This document shows, in pieces, positions 46,903 to 61,143 of a stretch of 64,000 bases of DNA. The notes under the pieces were generated by a model. The model was not told the origin of the DNA and made no database searches. It saw only the letters and a list, made by a program, of their open reading frames with translations. Source of the stretch: Allomyces macrogynus ATCC 38327 (taxonomy: Eukaryota > Blastocladiomycota > Blastocladiomycetes > Blastocladiales > Blastocladiaceae); assembly GCA_000151295.1 (NCBI GenBank), contig GG745352.1, forward strand, positions 155,384-219,383, given 5' to 3'. A program made the translations under genes and the position numbers. The first letter of the stretch is position 1. Each line of letters begins with the position of its first letter.

Positions 46903-48383
46903 ATGGCCGTCGGCAAGAACAAGCGTCTCTCGAAGGGCAAGAAGGTCCGCACCGAATTGCTGCAATAGCCAACCGAAAGCCTGCCTCCATGCCGCCACGC
47001 TGCTCCATCGCCACGAAATTTGGATCCCCCTGCGCGGCTGCCGTCGCTCTGTTATCGCCGACCCACCGACCGACCGACCGAATCCCACCACGACGACCGC
47101 CATCCGGCCCCGCACCGACTGCAAACGCTGCAGGCACTATGCCGAAGCACTCGCCGTTGCTGTGGTGGTGATTTTGCGGTCGTGGTGTCCATTTCGTGGC
47201 GAGGAGCGGCGTGGTCACGCTCGTCCATCCGTTGCCGAACAGACCACTCACGCCGCCATTTTGTCGCTTTTCTAGGGTCTCAAGAAGAAGATGTACGCTC
47301 GCACTCGGTCCCAACACGAACGGCCAAATGACCAGCCTTGATTTGTTCGATTTTTCTTCGTGTGCTTGCGCACAACGAAAATTGGCTCATCATGGCACTC
47401 CGCATGGAAATGGTCTTTGCCCCTTCGGTTCCGTTGGTTGACCACGGTTTGCTCACTCTGGCGACCGTTTCAACGCTCTCTAGCGTCGACCCCTTCTCGC
47501 GCAAGGAGTGGTACGACATCAAGGCCCCGACGATCTTTGCTGTCCGCAATGTCGGCAAGACGCTCGTCAACCGCACGCAGGGTCTGAGTACGGATCACGC
47601 TCGCTTTTTCTTCTTTCGCGGCGTTTTTCTGGCCGCGATTGGGCTCGTTCTGCTCTTTCCGCTCTCCGATCGCCCTCGTGCCCGAAATCCGGTCGAAATT
47701 GCTTGCTCGTTGAGAACGCACGCCAACTTGCCGCTGACCATGTCGTTTGGTCCTCGATGTTTTGAACAGAGAACGCCTCGGACGCGCTCAAGGGCCGTGT
47801 CTTCGACATCTCGCTCGCTGACCTCAACACCGAGGCTGAGGAGCAGGCGTTCCGCAAGATCCAGCTCCGTTGCGACGAGGTTGCCGGGCGCAACCTGTTG
47901 ACCAACTTCCACGGCATGTCGATGACCTCGGACAAGCTCCGCTCGCTCGTCAAGAAGTGGCAGTCGACGATCGAGGCGCACATGGACGTCAAGACGACCG
48001 ACGGCTACCTGCTCCGTGTTTTCGTGATTGGCTTCACGAAGCGCGCCCAGGGCCAGGTCAAGAAGACGTCGTACGCGCAGTCTGCGCAGATTCGCCAGAT
48101 CCGCAAGAAGATGTTCGACATCATCTCGCGCGAGGCGACGACGGTCGACCTCAAGGACCTCGTCAAGAAGTTTGTGGCCGAGACGATTGGCCTCGCCATC
48201 CAGAAGGCGTGCGTCAACATCTACCCGCTGCAGAACGTCCTGGTCCGCAAGGTCAAGATTCTCAAGCAGCCTAAGCTCGATGTCGGCAAGCTGCTCGAGC
48301 TGCACGCTGGTGAGACGACGACCGGTGGCTCTGCCAAGGTCGGCTCGGACTTTGTTGAGCCCGAGGTCCTCGAGTCGGTCTAA
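46903..48383 (+). CDS. RPS1: 40S ribosomal protein eS1 (S3a/RPS1)
   Basis: Structural protein of the small ribosomal subunit. Exons 46903-46944, 47276-47292, 47484-47587 and 47770-48383 give 258 residues, the usual length. The second exon is only 17 nt; splicing yields [35 protein letters not shown], matching the family exactly in order. Later blocks include [60 protein letters not shown] and [19 protein letters not shown]. The three introns (331, 191 and 181 nt) are long for this genome, as is common in ribosomal protein genes. I looked for box C/D snoRNA motifs in them and found none convincing. Confidence 0.97.
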
Positions 48384-48589
48384 GCCGTCGTGACGTTAGT
48401 TTTTGGGAAGTGTTGCGGCGCGTTGTCAAATACAGATGCTGCCCTTCGTCTCTTCTTTTGCACAGTTGTGCCCTTTCAGTTGCTGTCAAGTGCCATCCAT
48501 TGCCGTCAAATGCGTGGCCTGGCCTGGCCCGGCCATCACTGAAACGCTGCAGCGCACTCGCACGTTTGCGCGCTCCTGACGCTACAAAG
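48384..48589. other. 3' flank of eS1
   Basis: No gene supported; the left end of the tandem duplication begins near 48590. Confidence 0.4.
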
Positions 48590-49690
48590 TCTTGGTGGTT
48601 GTCCCTGGGCTCCCCAACGGCGTTCCGCAGCAGCGCGCACTTGGATGGCGCACCCGACCACAGTGGGTGAAGAAATATTGCTTGTTTCCCGAGCCCGCGC
48701 CCGCCAACGAGTTCTCGCCAACGAGTTCCCGCCAACAATCTGTTCCACGTTTTCACCCTGACGGCCGCCACCACCACGACCACGACGACGGCCCCTGCCG
48801 ACCCAATGGCCCAGTATGCCAACCCGGAAGCCACGGCCACGTCGTTCCTCGGCCCGACTACCAGCTGAACCCGCTGTACCGCGACGCGATCGCTGCAGAC
48901 TTTGCCTTTCTCGACACTGACTAGGACTGGTACCTGACCCCGGTCGACCTCGTGGCCGAGGGCTCGTCGTCATCAAACCAGGGGGCGATTTTCCGCTCCA
49001 AAGGACTTCTGCGCCGAATCTACGATGTCACCGGGACCGAGTACCGCGACACCGACCTGGCAATTAATCTCGACGCATATTTGAACTTGGTGGCCATCAC
49101 GGCACATGTCGAGCCAGAGTCGTCGTGGGGCGATTTGTGCCGCATGTGTGCGCGTGCCGTGCCTGGGCCGAGCTGCTCGCCGAAGTGAAGCGCACCGACT
49201 TACCATCCGGCATCGTGCCGTTGACCCGGCGCGGGCAGCACGTGCGCACCACACTCGACCGTCTCTTTAACACGGTGATTGCGGCGCGGTCCAAGCGGTC
49301 GCGTGGGTGCTGTGGGTTCTGGTGACCCGACGTTGCAAAAAGTACGCAGTTTGCGGATGGATTGGTTTGCGGTGGGCTTGCGGTGGTTGTTTACTTTTTC
49401 TGCCCCAGCCCAAGGCCGTCGTGTCGTCGCCCAAGCGCATCATGTCCGAATGCACCGCAACGACCGACCACGTCTCAAAAACCCTGCAACCGCAAGAATA
49501 GTCAAGTTGCTCGACACGTTTAGTTATTTTTCGTGTTTTCCACCCATTTTTGTCTCGATTGTGTTTGTGTTCCGCGTTAGAACTGGATCTGGTTGCTGCG
49601 GTTGTTTCTCTGCTGCCGATTGTCCTTGCTAAAATATCCGAATCGCATTTGTCGCCAATAAACCCAACCATGATGTCGTCAAGTATTGAA
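48590..49690 (+). repeat. tandem duplication, left unit
   Basis: Promoter-proximal sequence (CCCAACGGCGTTCCGCAGCA near 48612), coding region and 3' flank (CCAATAAACCCAACC near 49655) all have diverged counterparts in the same order at about 50075-51175. The unit is therefore about 1.1 kb with a 0.4-kb spacer between copies. Confidence 0.7.
48806..49325 (+). pseudogene. dead tandem copy of the unknown gene at 50269
   Basis: Read across frames, it matches the intact copy: PEATATSFLGPDYQLNPLY, AIAADFAFLDTD, then LTPVDLVAEGSSSSNQGAI, LLRRIYDVTGTEYRDTDLAI, ITAHVEPESSWGDLCR and RTDLPSGIVPLTRRGQ. Inactivating changes are one C missing in the run before GACTAC near 48862, an in-frame TAG at 48922, and a further shift near 49150. 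Its C-terminus ends GCCGFW instead of WWRKFF. The intact duplicate shows what was lost. Confidence 0.75.
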
Positions 49691-49816
49691 CTGCTTGCGG
49701 TTGCTTGCGTTGTCCTGTTCCTGTTCTTGGCAGTTGACACTGCACTCAGGACATTAGGTGCGCGTGCCCTTGGCAGATCTTTGTTCCATCACCAGATTCC
49801 ATTCATGTCCACCTGA
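49672..49816 (+). CDS. small hydrophobic ORF between the tandem copies
   Basis: A 47-codon frame starting MMSSSIELLAVACVVLFLFL would encode a single membrane segment or signal peptide. It lies at the edge of the left duplication unit. No homology was recognised and no promoter is evident, so it may be chance. Confidence 0.2.
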
Positions 49817-50074
49817 TCTATATCACGACCGTCAAACGCGGCGCACTTATTGTGCAAACACTGCAAACGGACGCCAACGGATGCCGCTCAACAGTGCCAG
49901 CACGAGCTAGCCATAGTGCCGTGCTACGTGCACGCTGCTGTGGCGACCGGCGACAGGTGACAGGTGAGACGCGTGCAAAGTGAAGCAGCACCTCAAACGA
50001 CCTTGTGAACAAAGCTAACCTGGCTCCCGTTGTTATGCAAGACACAGAGGTCTTTGTTGGTTTGCTTGCACCCG

Positions 50075-51175
50075 CGCTCCCTGGCTCTCCAACGGCGTTC
50101 CGCAGCAGCGCACACCTGAATGGCGTCCGATGGCGTCGTCGCCCACGGTGCACGCCGCCTCGCCCACGGTCCTTGCCGCCTCTCCATCGTGGGGCTCTTA
50201 TATGGCGTGGGCCCCTTGGTGGTGGACGCAAACGAAGTCCAACCAGCAAGCCGCTGAACGCGTTGACCATGGCCGACACCACCGCCCCCACCGCCGTCGA
50301 CCCCACGGCCCAGGATTCCAACCCGGAAGCCTCGCCAACGTCGTTTCTCGGCCCCGACTACGAGCTCAACCCGCGATACCATGACGCGCTCGCTGCCTAT
50401 TTCGAGTACATCGACCTCGACCACGTCGGGTACCTGTTGCCCAGCAACCTGGTCGCCGAGGCAAGCAAGCCGGGCTCGAGCGATGTCACCCTCTTCAGTG
50501 CACCCGACCTCCTGCGTGAGTTCTACAAGGCCGCCGACATCGAGTTCCGGGACAGCGACCTGGGCATTGGGCTCGCTGCGTACATCAAACTGTGGGTCAT
50601 CACGGCTCAGATCGAGCCGGAATCGGCGTGGCAAGATGTGCTTCGCGCGCAAGAGCGGTCCGCACCGAGGACGGGGGCCCTGAAAAAGTTGACGCGCAAG
50701 GACTTGCCGTCCGGCATCGTGCCGTTGACTCCACGCGCCGCGAAAGCGCGCAAGACCCTCGACGAGATCAACGATGCGGTCGCGAAAGCGGTTCAAAAGA
50801 CGCTGGCCAAGCGGTCCCGTTGGTGGCGCAAGTTCTTTTGATTTGACGTTGTGAAAGTACGTACGTATCTTGTGGATGGGTTGATTTCGCGGCGGGATCG
50901 CGCAGTGATTGTTGACGTTTTCCTGGCCCACATAGCCCAAGACCGTCGCGTCTTCGTCCCAGCGCGCCATGTCCTCAAGAGCCGCAACGCATGGTCACGT
51001 CGACGCGTTTGATTGCTTTTCGTGTTTCTCCACCCATTTCTTATTTGTCTCGATCTTGCGCGTTTCCGCGCTACCTACTAGAATTGGAAAAGGCTGTCGA
51101 TGTTGTTTGCGGTTTGCCCTTGCTCCAAGATCCGAGTCGTCTTTGATGCCAAATAAACCCGACCTGCTGAATTGA
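50075..51175 (+). repeat. tandem duplication, right unit
   Basis: Counterpart of 48590-49690. Shared flanks include CCAACGGCGTTCCGCAGCAG upstream, and TTTTCGTGTTTCTCCACCCA and AAATAAACCCGACC downstream. Both units diverge by scattered substitutions and indels, so the duplication is not recent. Confidence 0.7.
50269..50841 (+). CDS. unknown protein, intact copy of the tandem pair
   Basis: A single exon of 190 codons; the ATG at 50269 is chosen because upstream in-frame sequence shows no protein-like pattern. Blocks are SPTSFLGPDYELNPRYHDAL, AAYFEYIDLDHVGYLLPSNL, FSAPDLLREFYKAADIEFRD and TRKDLPSGIVPLTPRAAKAR. The phrase YFEYIDLDHVGYLLPSNLV resembles one EF-hand-type helix-loop-helix but is not a canonical calcium loop. 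The C-terminus is basic and aromatic (KRSRWWRKFF), which could bind membrane. I do not recognise the family. The regions conserved between the two tandem copies mark the likely functional core. Confidence 0.6.
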   Translation: MADTTAPTAVDPTAQDSNPEASPTSFLGPDYELNPRYHDALAAYFEYIDLDHVGYLLPSNLVAEASKPGSSDVTLFSAPDLLREFYKAADIEFRDSDLGIGLAAYIKLWVITAQIEPESAWQDVLRAQERSAPRTGALKKLTRKDLPSGIVPLTPRAAKARKTLDEINDAVAKAVQKTLAKRSRWWRKFF

Positions 51176-51262
51176 TTCTGCTGAACGCCCAAGCAAGGCG
51201 ACGTGCACCTTCTCCACCCGGCCATCAATGTGACAAGCAATCCCATCGTTTGGACAACGTCA

Positions 51263-54322
<3,060 letters not shown>

Positions 54323-55732
54323 CGTGGGCGGGTGGGAGAGTCGGGGACGAGCGGGCGAACGAGTGACAAATAAACGCGCTGAGCCTGCGGCAACGTATCT
54401 CGGCAGCGCCGTCGGTCGTGATCAAGCGTGAATTACGTGACGAGGTATTTCACGTCGAGGTGGGGAAGAGATTGCCGGGCGGTCCGTGGTTGGCGAGAAA
54501 TGGCAGGGAAAAGGGGGTCGCCGGGGCGTGCACAGCAACGGCTCCGACCGCGAGAGCGCCGGCAGCGGCAGTGGATAATCTATGCGCTTCGGCGCGTCGG
54601 AAAGGGTCGACCAACGAGGGAAGAGGGCCCGAGCAAAGTGCAGCCAGTGTCGGCGGCCAGCGCGTGATCAGAGTGTCGAGAGTGGGGCAAGGTGCTGCCG
54701 CGCGCACGGACGGGAGGATGGGCCGGCAAGAGACAAAGCGCGAGCGCCGCTGCCGTGCGGGAAGAGGGAGGCGAAGGGAGGAAAGGGCTGGACGGCGGGC
54801 GATGTCAGGGACGACGACCTGCGACTAGGACGACAGCTGTCCGAGGGACGGCGTTTGTTGAAGGTGCACCAGAGTGAAGGCGCTTGATATTCCACACGTG
54901 ACCGCGTTTATTGTGATTTCCCACCCGGTCGACCGCTTGGACCGGTGTTCTCGCTGGCCAGCCGCGAACTCGACGACGCTGCAGCAAATCGACACCATTC
55001 GGCCCATGAGCCAGAACGCCTTCAGCGTGCTCGATTCACAAGTCGGCGTTCTTCGAGGTGTTTCGCGAGCGGTCGGGCCCTGCAGCCGTGCACCCTTATC
55101 AGCTTTCGAGTAGCTTTAATATTGCAGGCTGCAAGTGACAACGCCGTTCGCTCTGGACTACCCTTTACCTTCGGCGGGCGGCGTCCATCATTGTGGTCGG
55201 CGTCGCACCGCGAGGTGCCCTCGTCAGCGTGTGGCGCCTCGCGTTCGTCCGGGGTGGTGGCAGCCCGGGCTCGTCCCTCTCCTTCTGTTACCGCTAAACA
55301 TCACGATCGATGCGCTCGAGCTGGCGTGAACGTCGGTTTTGTGAAAATCTAGCAAGCCTTCACCCCGCAAGGTGATGATGAGGCTGCACAACAGGTGACT
55401 CTGCCGAGACTCGGCCCGCCGCACGCAGATTGGCTGTACAAGAAATGGTCTGCTGCTCCCGCTATGCACAGCGCCACGTTCGACGCCCTGCCAAAGGCCC
55501 GACGGCTCGCGCCACGCGGCCTGATCCTAGTGCCGCTGTCCTTCGTCGTTGTGCCGGCAGAAAGTCGTGAGTCGCGTCGCGCTCCGGCCCGACCACCATG
55601 TCACGACACCGACTGACGGGGAGCGCGCGGGGGAGGGGACGGGTCCGTGGTGGTGGAGGCGATAAATAGCGGACCGCGCCCCCGCGCGGTCGTTCATCAA
55701 CCTCGCGCAAGATCTCTCCTCCTTCTCCCAAC
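54323..55732. other. divergent promoter region, kinase fusion / BCAT
   Basis: About 1.4 kb with no supported gene. GATAAATAG near 55661 is a TATA-like element about 70 bases before the BCAT start. Confidence 0.5.
55661..55669 (+). promoter_or_regulatory. TATA-like element of the BCAT gene
   Basis: GATAAATAG lies in a GC-rich context about 70 bases upstream of the ATG at 55733, a plausible core-promoter distance. Confidence 0.4.
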
Positions 55733-57210
55733 ATGAACGGCCGTACTCGCTCCGCATCGAAAGCTGCCTCGACCGCGACCACCGCAAACGCCCCGAGCAC
55801 CACTACCAATGGCAAGAAGCGCCGTGCCGACACGCATGACACGGGGGCCGCGGCCGGCATGCAAACGCGGCACGCCAAGCGGCAAGCGCTCGACAAACCG
55901 ACCAAGAAACCCGCCGAGCCCATCCCCTTCCCCATCGTCCCGACCGTCACGCCCCTCGCGCCCGGCGGCCACGTGCACGCGCCTATCGCGTACCCCGTCA
56001 CCGACCCGTCCTCGCTCGACTGGGACGTCGGGCTTGGATTCGGTCTGATCACGACCGCGGGCTACGTGCGGTACACGTGCCGTTCCGGTGTCTGGGACGA
56101 TGGCGCGTGGGTGGCCGGTTCGACGTTGCCAGACCTGCACATCATGGCCACGGCATTGCACTACGGGCAAGCCTGTTTCGAAGGACTCAAGGCGTACCGG
56201 CACGCCGACGACAAAGCCTACGTGTTCCGGCCGCACGCGAACCACTCGCGCATGGCAAAGTCGTGTGCGCGCGCGTTGATGGAGGCGCCACCGTTGGACA
56301 AGTTTTTGAATGCGGTGCGCACGTGCGTCGCGCGCAACATGGCCTATGTCCCGCCGCACGACAAGCCGGGCGCGCTCTACGTGCGCCCGTTCCTGTTTGG
56401 GTCCGGGCCGAAACTCGGGTTGAATGAGAGCGACGAGTACACGTTTATTGTGACGTGCGCGCCCGTCGGCGAGTATTACAAGGCTGGCGGGAAGCCCGTC
56501 AAGGCGCTCGTGTGCGGCGAGCACGATCGTGGTACGCTTCGCGCTTTTCTTCCTGTGCGTTTTTTCGAAATGGAGAGAAACTGACACTCCCGACCTCTAT
56601 AGCGGCACCCAAGGGCGTCGGCTCATGCAAGCTCGCGGGCAACTACGCACCGACTTTGCTGCCGGCAAAAGAAGCCAAGACGCAGGGTTACCCGATCACG
56701 CTCTACCTGGACCCGGCGACGCGCACCTACGTTGACGAGTTTGCGACGAGCAATTTCCTGGCCGCGACCAAGACCAAGATCCTCACGCCCGACTCCAACT
56801 CAGTGCTCGAGTCGGTCACGCGCATGTCGATCATGCAGCTCGCGCGCGACCACGGATTTACGCCAGAGACACGCCGGATCAAGGTGAGCGAGTTGACCGA
56901 GGGCACGGCCGATGGCGAGCCGATCACGCACATTGCCGCGTGCGGGACGGCCGTGGTCCTGACGCCCGTCTACCGCATCGACGTGCCGGAAACCGACGCG
57001 ACCGGGAAGACGACCCTGCGCCGGATCGTGGCCGCCGGGTGGAAAGACATGGTCGACGCGGACCAGGAACCGACGGATGCGGCCATGGACGCTGGCGAGT
57101 CGGATCCGCTGATGAAGCTCGGCAACGAGCTGCGCGCGATCCAAAAGGGCCAGCGGCCGGATACGCACGGGTGGTTGTGGCCAGAGAGTGGGATCACCGG
57201 TGACGAGTGA
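55733..57210 (+). CDS. branched-chain amino-acid aminotransferase (fold-type IV PLP)
   Basis: It transfers amino groups between Leu/Ile/Val and 2-oxoglutarate. Exons 55733-56531 and 56603-57210 give 468 residues. Motifs: LHIMATALHYGQACFEGLKA, ARNMAYVPPHDKPGALYVRP and VGSCKLAGNYAPTLL, which holds the PLP-binding Lys. VDEFATSNFLAATKTKI, in the substrate loop, differs from the EVGTMN form and resembles the fungal EEFSTSNF type. TRMSIMQLARDHGF and TAVVLTPVYRI follow. The first 70 residues are basic with KKRRAD and KRQALDKPTKKP, which look more like a nuclear signal or disordered tail than a mitochondrial presequence. The frame is intact. Confidence 0.93.
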
Positions 57211-57266
57211 ACAAGCAAAGGCAAAGAATACAACCCGCTTCATTTCATTCTACAGCCGCGTCGCGT

Positions 57267-57990
57267 TCACAGCCGCTTGACGTGGTTGTACTTTGGCAGC
57301 GTTTCGCGCAGGTAGTCGAGGTGCCGCTGGTGCAGTGCCGACCGTTCTTCGGCGGCCTCGGGCCGCTGCGACCGGCGCTGGTTATCAGATCCAAAAATGA
57401 CCGTGTTTGACGGAATCACTTCGTCGGGTGCGGTCGTGCACATGGCGCCGAGCACGCAATTGTCGCCAATGGTCGTGTTTTCGCCAATCACGGCTTTCGG
57501 CTCGATCACGTTGTGGTGGCCAATGTACTTGCTCGCTACGTCTGGTGGAGAATAAGCGCTTGGGTCAGATTGAGCGGCAGAGAGGGAAGGAAAAGAACAG
57601 GCAGCACCAAACGTACAGCAGTTCACCTCGAATAAGTTGTCGTCGCCAATGACCATGCCGTTCTTGGAGCTGTCGTGGAGGACACGCATCGTTAGCGTCG
57701 TGCGGGCCATCTCCACCTCGGTTCGGAGCGAGTCGCGTACTTGTTGATGATGGTGACCCCCTCCTCGCAAATGTTATTACGGCCAATCAAGATAGGCCCA
57801 CCACCAACGGAAATAATCTTGCATTTTGGGTGGATAACGGTGCCAACGCCTATCCTATTTCGTGGCCGATGCGGCACGGGCTGGTTGGTTCGGTGTCGGG
57901 TGCCGATGATTGGTGCTGGAGCTTTGTCGCGCGCATACCGAGCGTGATGGACCCGCGCAGCTCGGCATCGACGCAGACAATGGTGGTCAT
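57267..57990 (-). CDS. DCTN6: dynactin subunit 6 (p27)
   Basis: A left-handed beta-helix subunit of the dynactin pointed-end complex, which adapts dynein to cargo. Exons, leftwards: 57990-57939, 57849-57741, 57669-57617 and 57541-57267, giving 162 residues. Splicing restores MTTIVCVDAELRGSITLGVG, TVIHPKCKIISVGGGPILIG, NNICEEGVTIINNSKNGMVI, DNLFEVNCYVASKYIGHHNV and IEPKAVIGENTTIGDNCVLG. These are hexapeptide-repeat rungs in the same order as animal p27. The C-terminus (HLDYLRETLPKYNHVKRL) matches the family helix. All introns are GT-AG of 71-89 nt. It is convergent with BCAT, with 56 bases between stop codons. Confidence 0.92.
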
Positions 57991-58361
57991 GGTTGCAGCG
58001 CGTGTTTTCAATCAATTGCAGCGAGTTGGGCAGCACAAATGGTGGCGTGGTTGGAGTGGTCGTTTTTGGCGTCGTCGACAATATTGAGGAGTTGGCCGCT
58101 GTGCTTGTACCCGTCATCCGCTGCCGAGTCGAAAGTGACACGACAGCATCCACTGCTGGCCAGCAACCCGCCAAAAAATCTGCAACCACGATCTGCACGC
58201 TCTTCAGCTTCACGGTTTGTGACGCCGCGTGCAACCAGCCGCCATTCGGTCGCTCGTGATCTGCTGTGCCCGACGCCCTGTCAAGTGTCAACACCGGCGT
58301 TCGCTCCTCCTCCACAAGTTGTCAGCCGAACCAAGTCAGCCGATTTGAATTTCGAAGCACC

Positions 58362-59687
58362 ATGACCGAATCCACGGCCGCCTCGCTCGCGCTCATCGCG
58401 GACGAGCGTCTCCGCGCGCGGATCGCCGCCGTCCTCGACGGCCCGCTGGCCACGGCCGACTCGGTTCACGCCGAGGCCGTGCTCGACCTGATCCGCACGC
58501 TCTCCGCCCAGCAACCACGCTCGCTCAAGCGAACAGCGCATGACGACAACGTGGAATCAAGTACTGCACCCGCACCCAAGCGCGCATGTCCCGACGTGGT
58601 CGTCCCCGCGCACGTGGTCAAGGACGTCTCGGCTGTGTGTCCACTGCGCCGGAAAATGAACCTGGTCTTCTCGACCGACCGACGCATCGTGCTCGCGCCG
58701 CCAGCAAGCGCATCGCTCGGTGCCAAGGCGCCCGACGCCGAGCAGCTGCAGGTGCCGTACGACAGACTGCAGAAGGCAGTATTGGTGGCCGTGCCCGACA
58801 AGGCCAAGCCGCAGTCGATGCTCGTCGTGTTTGGTGAGGCCGGGGACGATGCCGTGTACGGCGAGCTCGCGCCGCGCGTGCTCGCGGCGACGGTAACGGA
58901 GCAACTGGTCGCGCCCAAGGATGGCGGCGAAGCGTTTGCGGGTGTGTTGTGCTTGTGTTGAGGAATTCTCGTCTGTTTGTGCAGATTGACTGACTCGGCC
59001 TGATCTCCCCCCTCCCCCCTGACGACAGCCACGTTCCAGCGGCTCACGAACCACGAGCTCGTCGCGCCGACCACTTACAAGTCGCGCGCGCGCACCGCGT
59101 CTGGCAAGCCTGGCGGCTACGCGCACCTCGCGTGCCACGTCAAGGGCAAGGAGGGCTTTCTCTGGCTCCTCGCCGACGGGCTCGTCTACGGGCTCAAGAA
59201 ACCGTTTCTGTGGATTCCGCACGCGCGTATCGCGAGTATGTCGATCGTGCCCAATGGCCGCGCCATGATTGACGTGCACGTGGAGGCCCGCACCAGCGTG
59301 GACGCGACATCGACGAGAACGATCATGTTTGACAATATCGCGGTGGCTGAGACGGATGCGGTCAACGAGTACATTCGCAGTGTGCGCAAGGCGTTTGGGG
59401 CCGTGGTGAGGAAGGAAGAGAAGCCGGCGGTCGAGTCAACAGCAGCTGCAAGAGGAGCAGCGTCTGTGGGTGGGAAGAGCGGTGCGGCGGCCGCAGTGTC
59501 GACGATTTTGTCGGCTGATTTTAACAGCGACGACGAGGATACGTCCGACGACGACCCGACGTTTGGGCATGACGAGTCCGGGTCTGAAGAGGAGGAGAGC
59601 AGCGTGAGTGGGGACGAAAGTGGAGACGACGAGGATGGTCCGCCCGATGGCGGAGCTGAGGGCATGGAGCTCGATGACAACGAGTAG
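58362..59687 (+). CDS. RTT106: Rtt106-like histone chaperone
   Basis: Exons 58362-58941 and 59029-59687 (87-nt GT-AG intron) give 412 residues. A short N-terminal helix region leads to a PH-like pair: PLRRKMNLVFSTDRRIVLAP, and in the second domain YAHLACHVKGKEGFLWLLAD, GLVYGLKKPFLWIPHARIAS, TRTIMFDNIAVAETDAVNEY. This pattern of GFLxxLxxGLxxGxKKPxxxxP fits the Rtt106/Pob3 domain. The family binds H3-H4 (acetylated at Lys56 in yeast) for replication-coupled nucleosome assembly. The C-tail is very acidic (FNSDDEDTSDDDPTFGHDES), as expected for a histone chaperone. Pob3/SSRP1 is the main alternative, but the length and single acidic tail favour Rtt106. Confidence 0.8.
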
Positions 59688-61143
59688 GATTGGTGCAGCG
59701 TCTCGGTGCGAAATACGGGTATGAACGCGGGTGTGGAATATTGCGGGCGGAAACACGTTCTCTCTCCACCACATTGTTGTTCATGATCTGAGGCCTGCAC
59801 TTCAGAGTCGAGCCTGGCCGGCGAGAAGTGCGAAACACCGCAGCGGTTGGTCAGCACGCGCCAAGCCCAGCCAACGCTTCTCGGTCTGTCTGGTGCTGGT
59901 GAGCCGTCGCCGTCCAGGTACGACTGCGGTTCCGCCAGCGTGCAGCTGCAGCTGGCTTTCAAACGTGCAGCTGCGGCTCCGCGTCGGCGAGACGCGGCAA
60001 GACGCGTTTCCGGGGCCTGAGAGACGTGTTGCACGACGACAACGTGCGCGCCATTTCATCAAGCGGCCGGTCAAAAACGAACCTAGACAAAAATGAAAGG
60101 TCCTCGGTTCGGACGGGCGACGCCACTCGAGCAGCAGCAACGGCTGCGCGGCACCCTGCATGGATGCGAGCCGGATGACATCGGTGCAGGGACGTCCGCT
60201 ATCCAGGCTATCGTGGCGTATAAGGCGCCAAAGGACGCCAAAAAAGACAGGGATCGACAGGTCGAGAACAAGCACACCGACGTCGCGCTGTCGCCCCAGG
60301 TTATTTTTTGACTGTGTGGTTGTCCCTCGTTTTATTCAACCGCGTCCCCCATCAAGCTCGCACAACGTCCCGTCGCCCACCGCCCCACCAACCATCCAGT
60401 CGTGATCCGCCACTTTATGCAGCCGGGAGCATTCCGCGACCGCGCGGGAGAGGTCGGACGCACGGCACCACGCTCGGTCCGTGACGTTGCGCGACAGGAA
60501 AGGGCGGCGCTCATCCTTGCTCGCCATCAAATACCAGCTCACGCCGCCGTGAGTGGAGGAGGTTTTTCGTTTCCTGTCTTGTTCGCAAACACGACCTGCA
60601 CAACGACCATCTGCAAAAAAATCATTCAGTGCGGCGCGACTCGCTGTGCTCGAACCGCTTGGCCTGGCCACCGTCTGTGACCCAGTGCCCGCAACGTAAC
60701 ACCAACGAGGAGCAGCAGCAGCGACTCGGCCCGTCTTCGACGTCTTCGAACGGCAGCAGCTTGCTCGCACACCGCGCTTCACGCACCGCCAAACGGGCCC
60801 ATACGGCAGAACCTGGATAGCTTTGGTCGCGCAGGGTTCGGCTCGGTAAAAGGGGAAAAGAAGAACAAGAGAAACTGGAAACGAGGTGGGTTCTGCCATC
60901 TGGACGATTGCCGGACCTGCCACCACCTGCCAGCAGTCGCGCGCATGCAATCAGCCAATAATCGTGCTGCGACGCATGTTTAGGAATCGGCACGTCGTTG
61001 CGCGATAACTTAAGACTGTTGAACCAGATTCGCGATTTTGGCTTGCAGGACCAACGGGTCGTTGGAAACGGGGACAATCACGCATCACCACGCATCACCG
61101 CCATCACCACCACCGCCGCCTGTCTCTGGTCACTGCTTCGACC
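59688..61143. other. intergenic region
   Basis: About 1.45 kb with no recognised gene except a weak 63-codon minus-strand ORF at 60336-60527. Confidence 0.4.
60336..60527 (-). CDS. weak small ORF
   Basis: 63 codons from ATG at 60527 (MASKDERRPFLSRNVTDRAW, later AVAECSRLHKVADHDW). Its composition is protein-like, with no Pro/Arg shadow pattern. No homology was recognised and no promoter is evident. Confidence 0.2.
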   Translation of the reverse strand: MASKDERRPFLSRNVTDRAWCRASDLSRAVAECSRLHKVADHDWMVGGAVGDGTLCELDGGRG

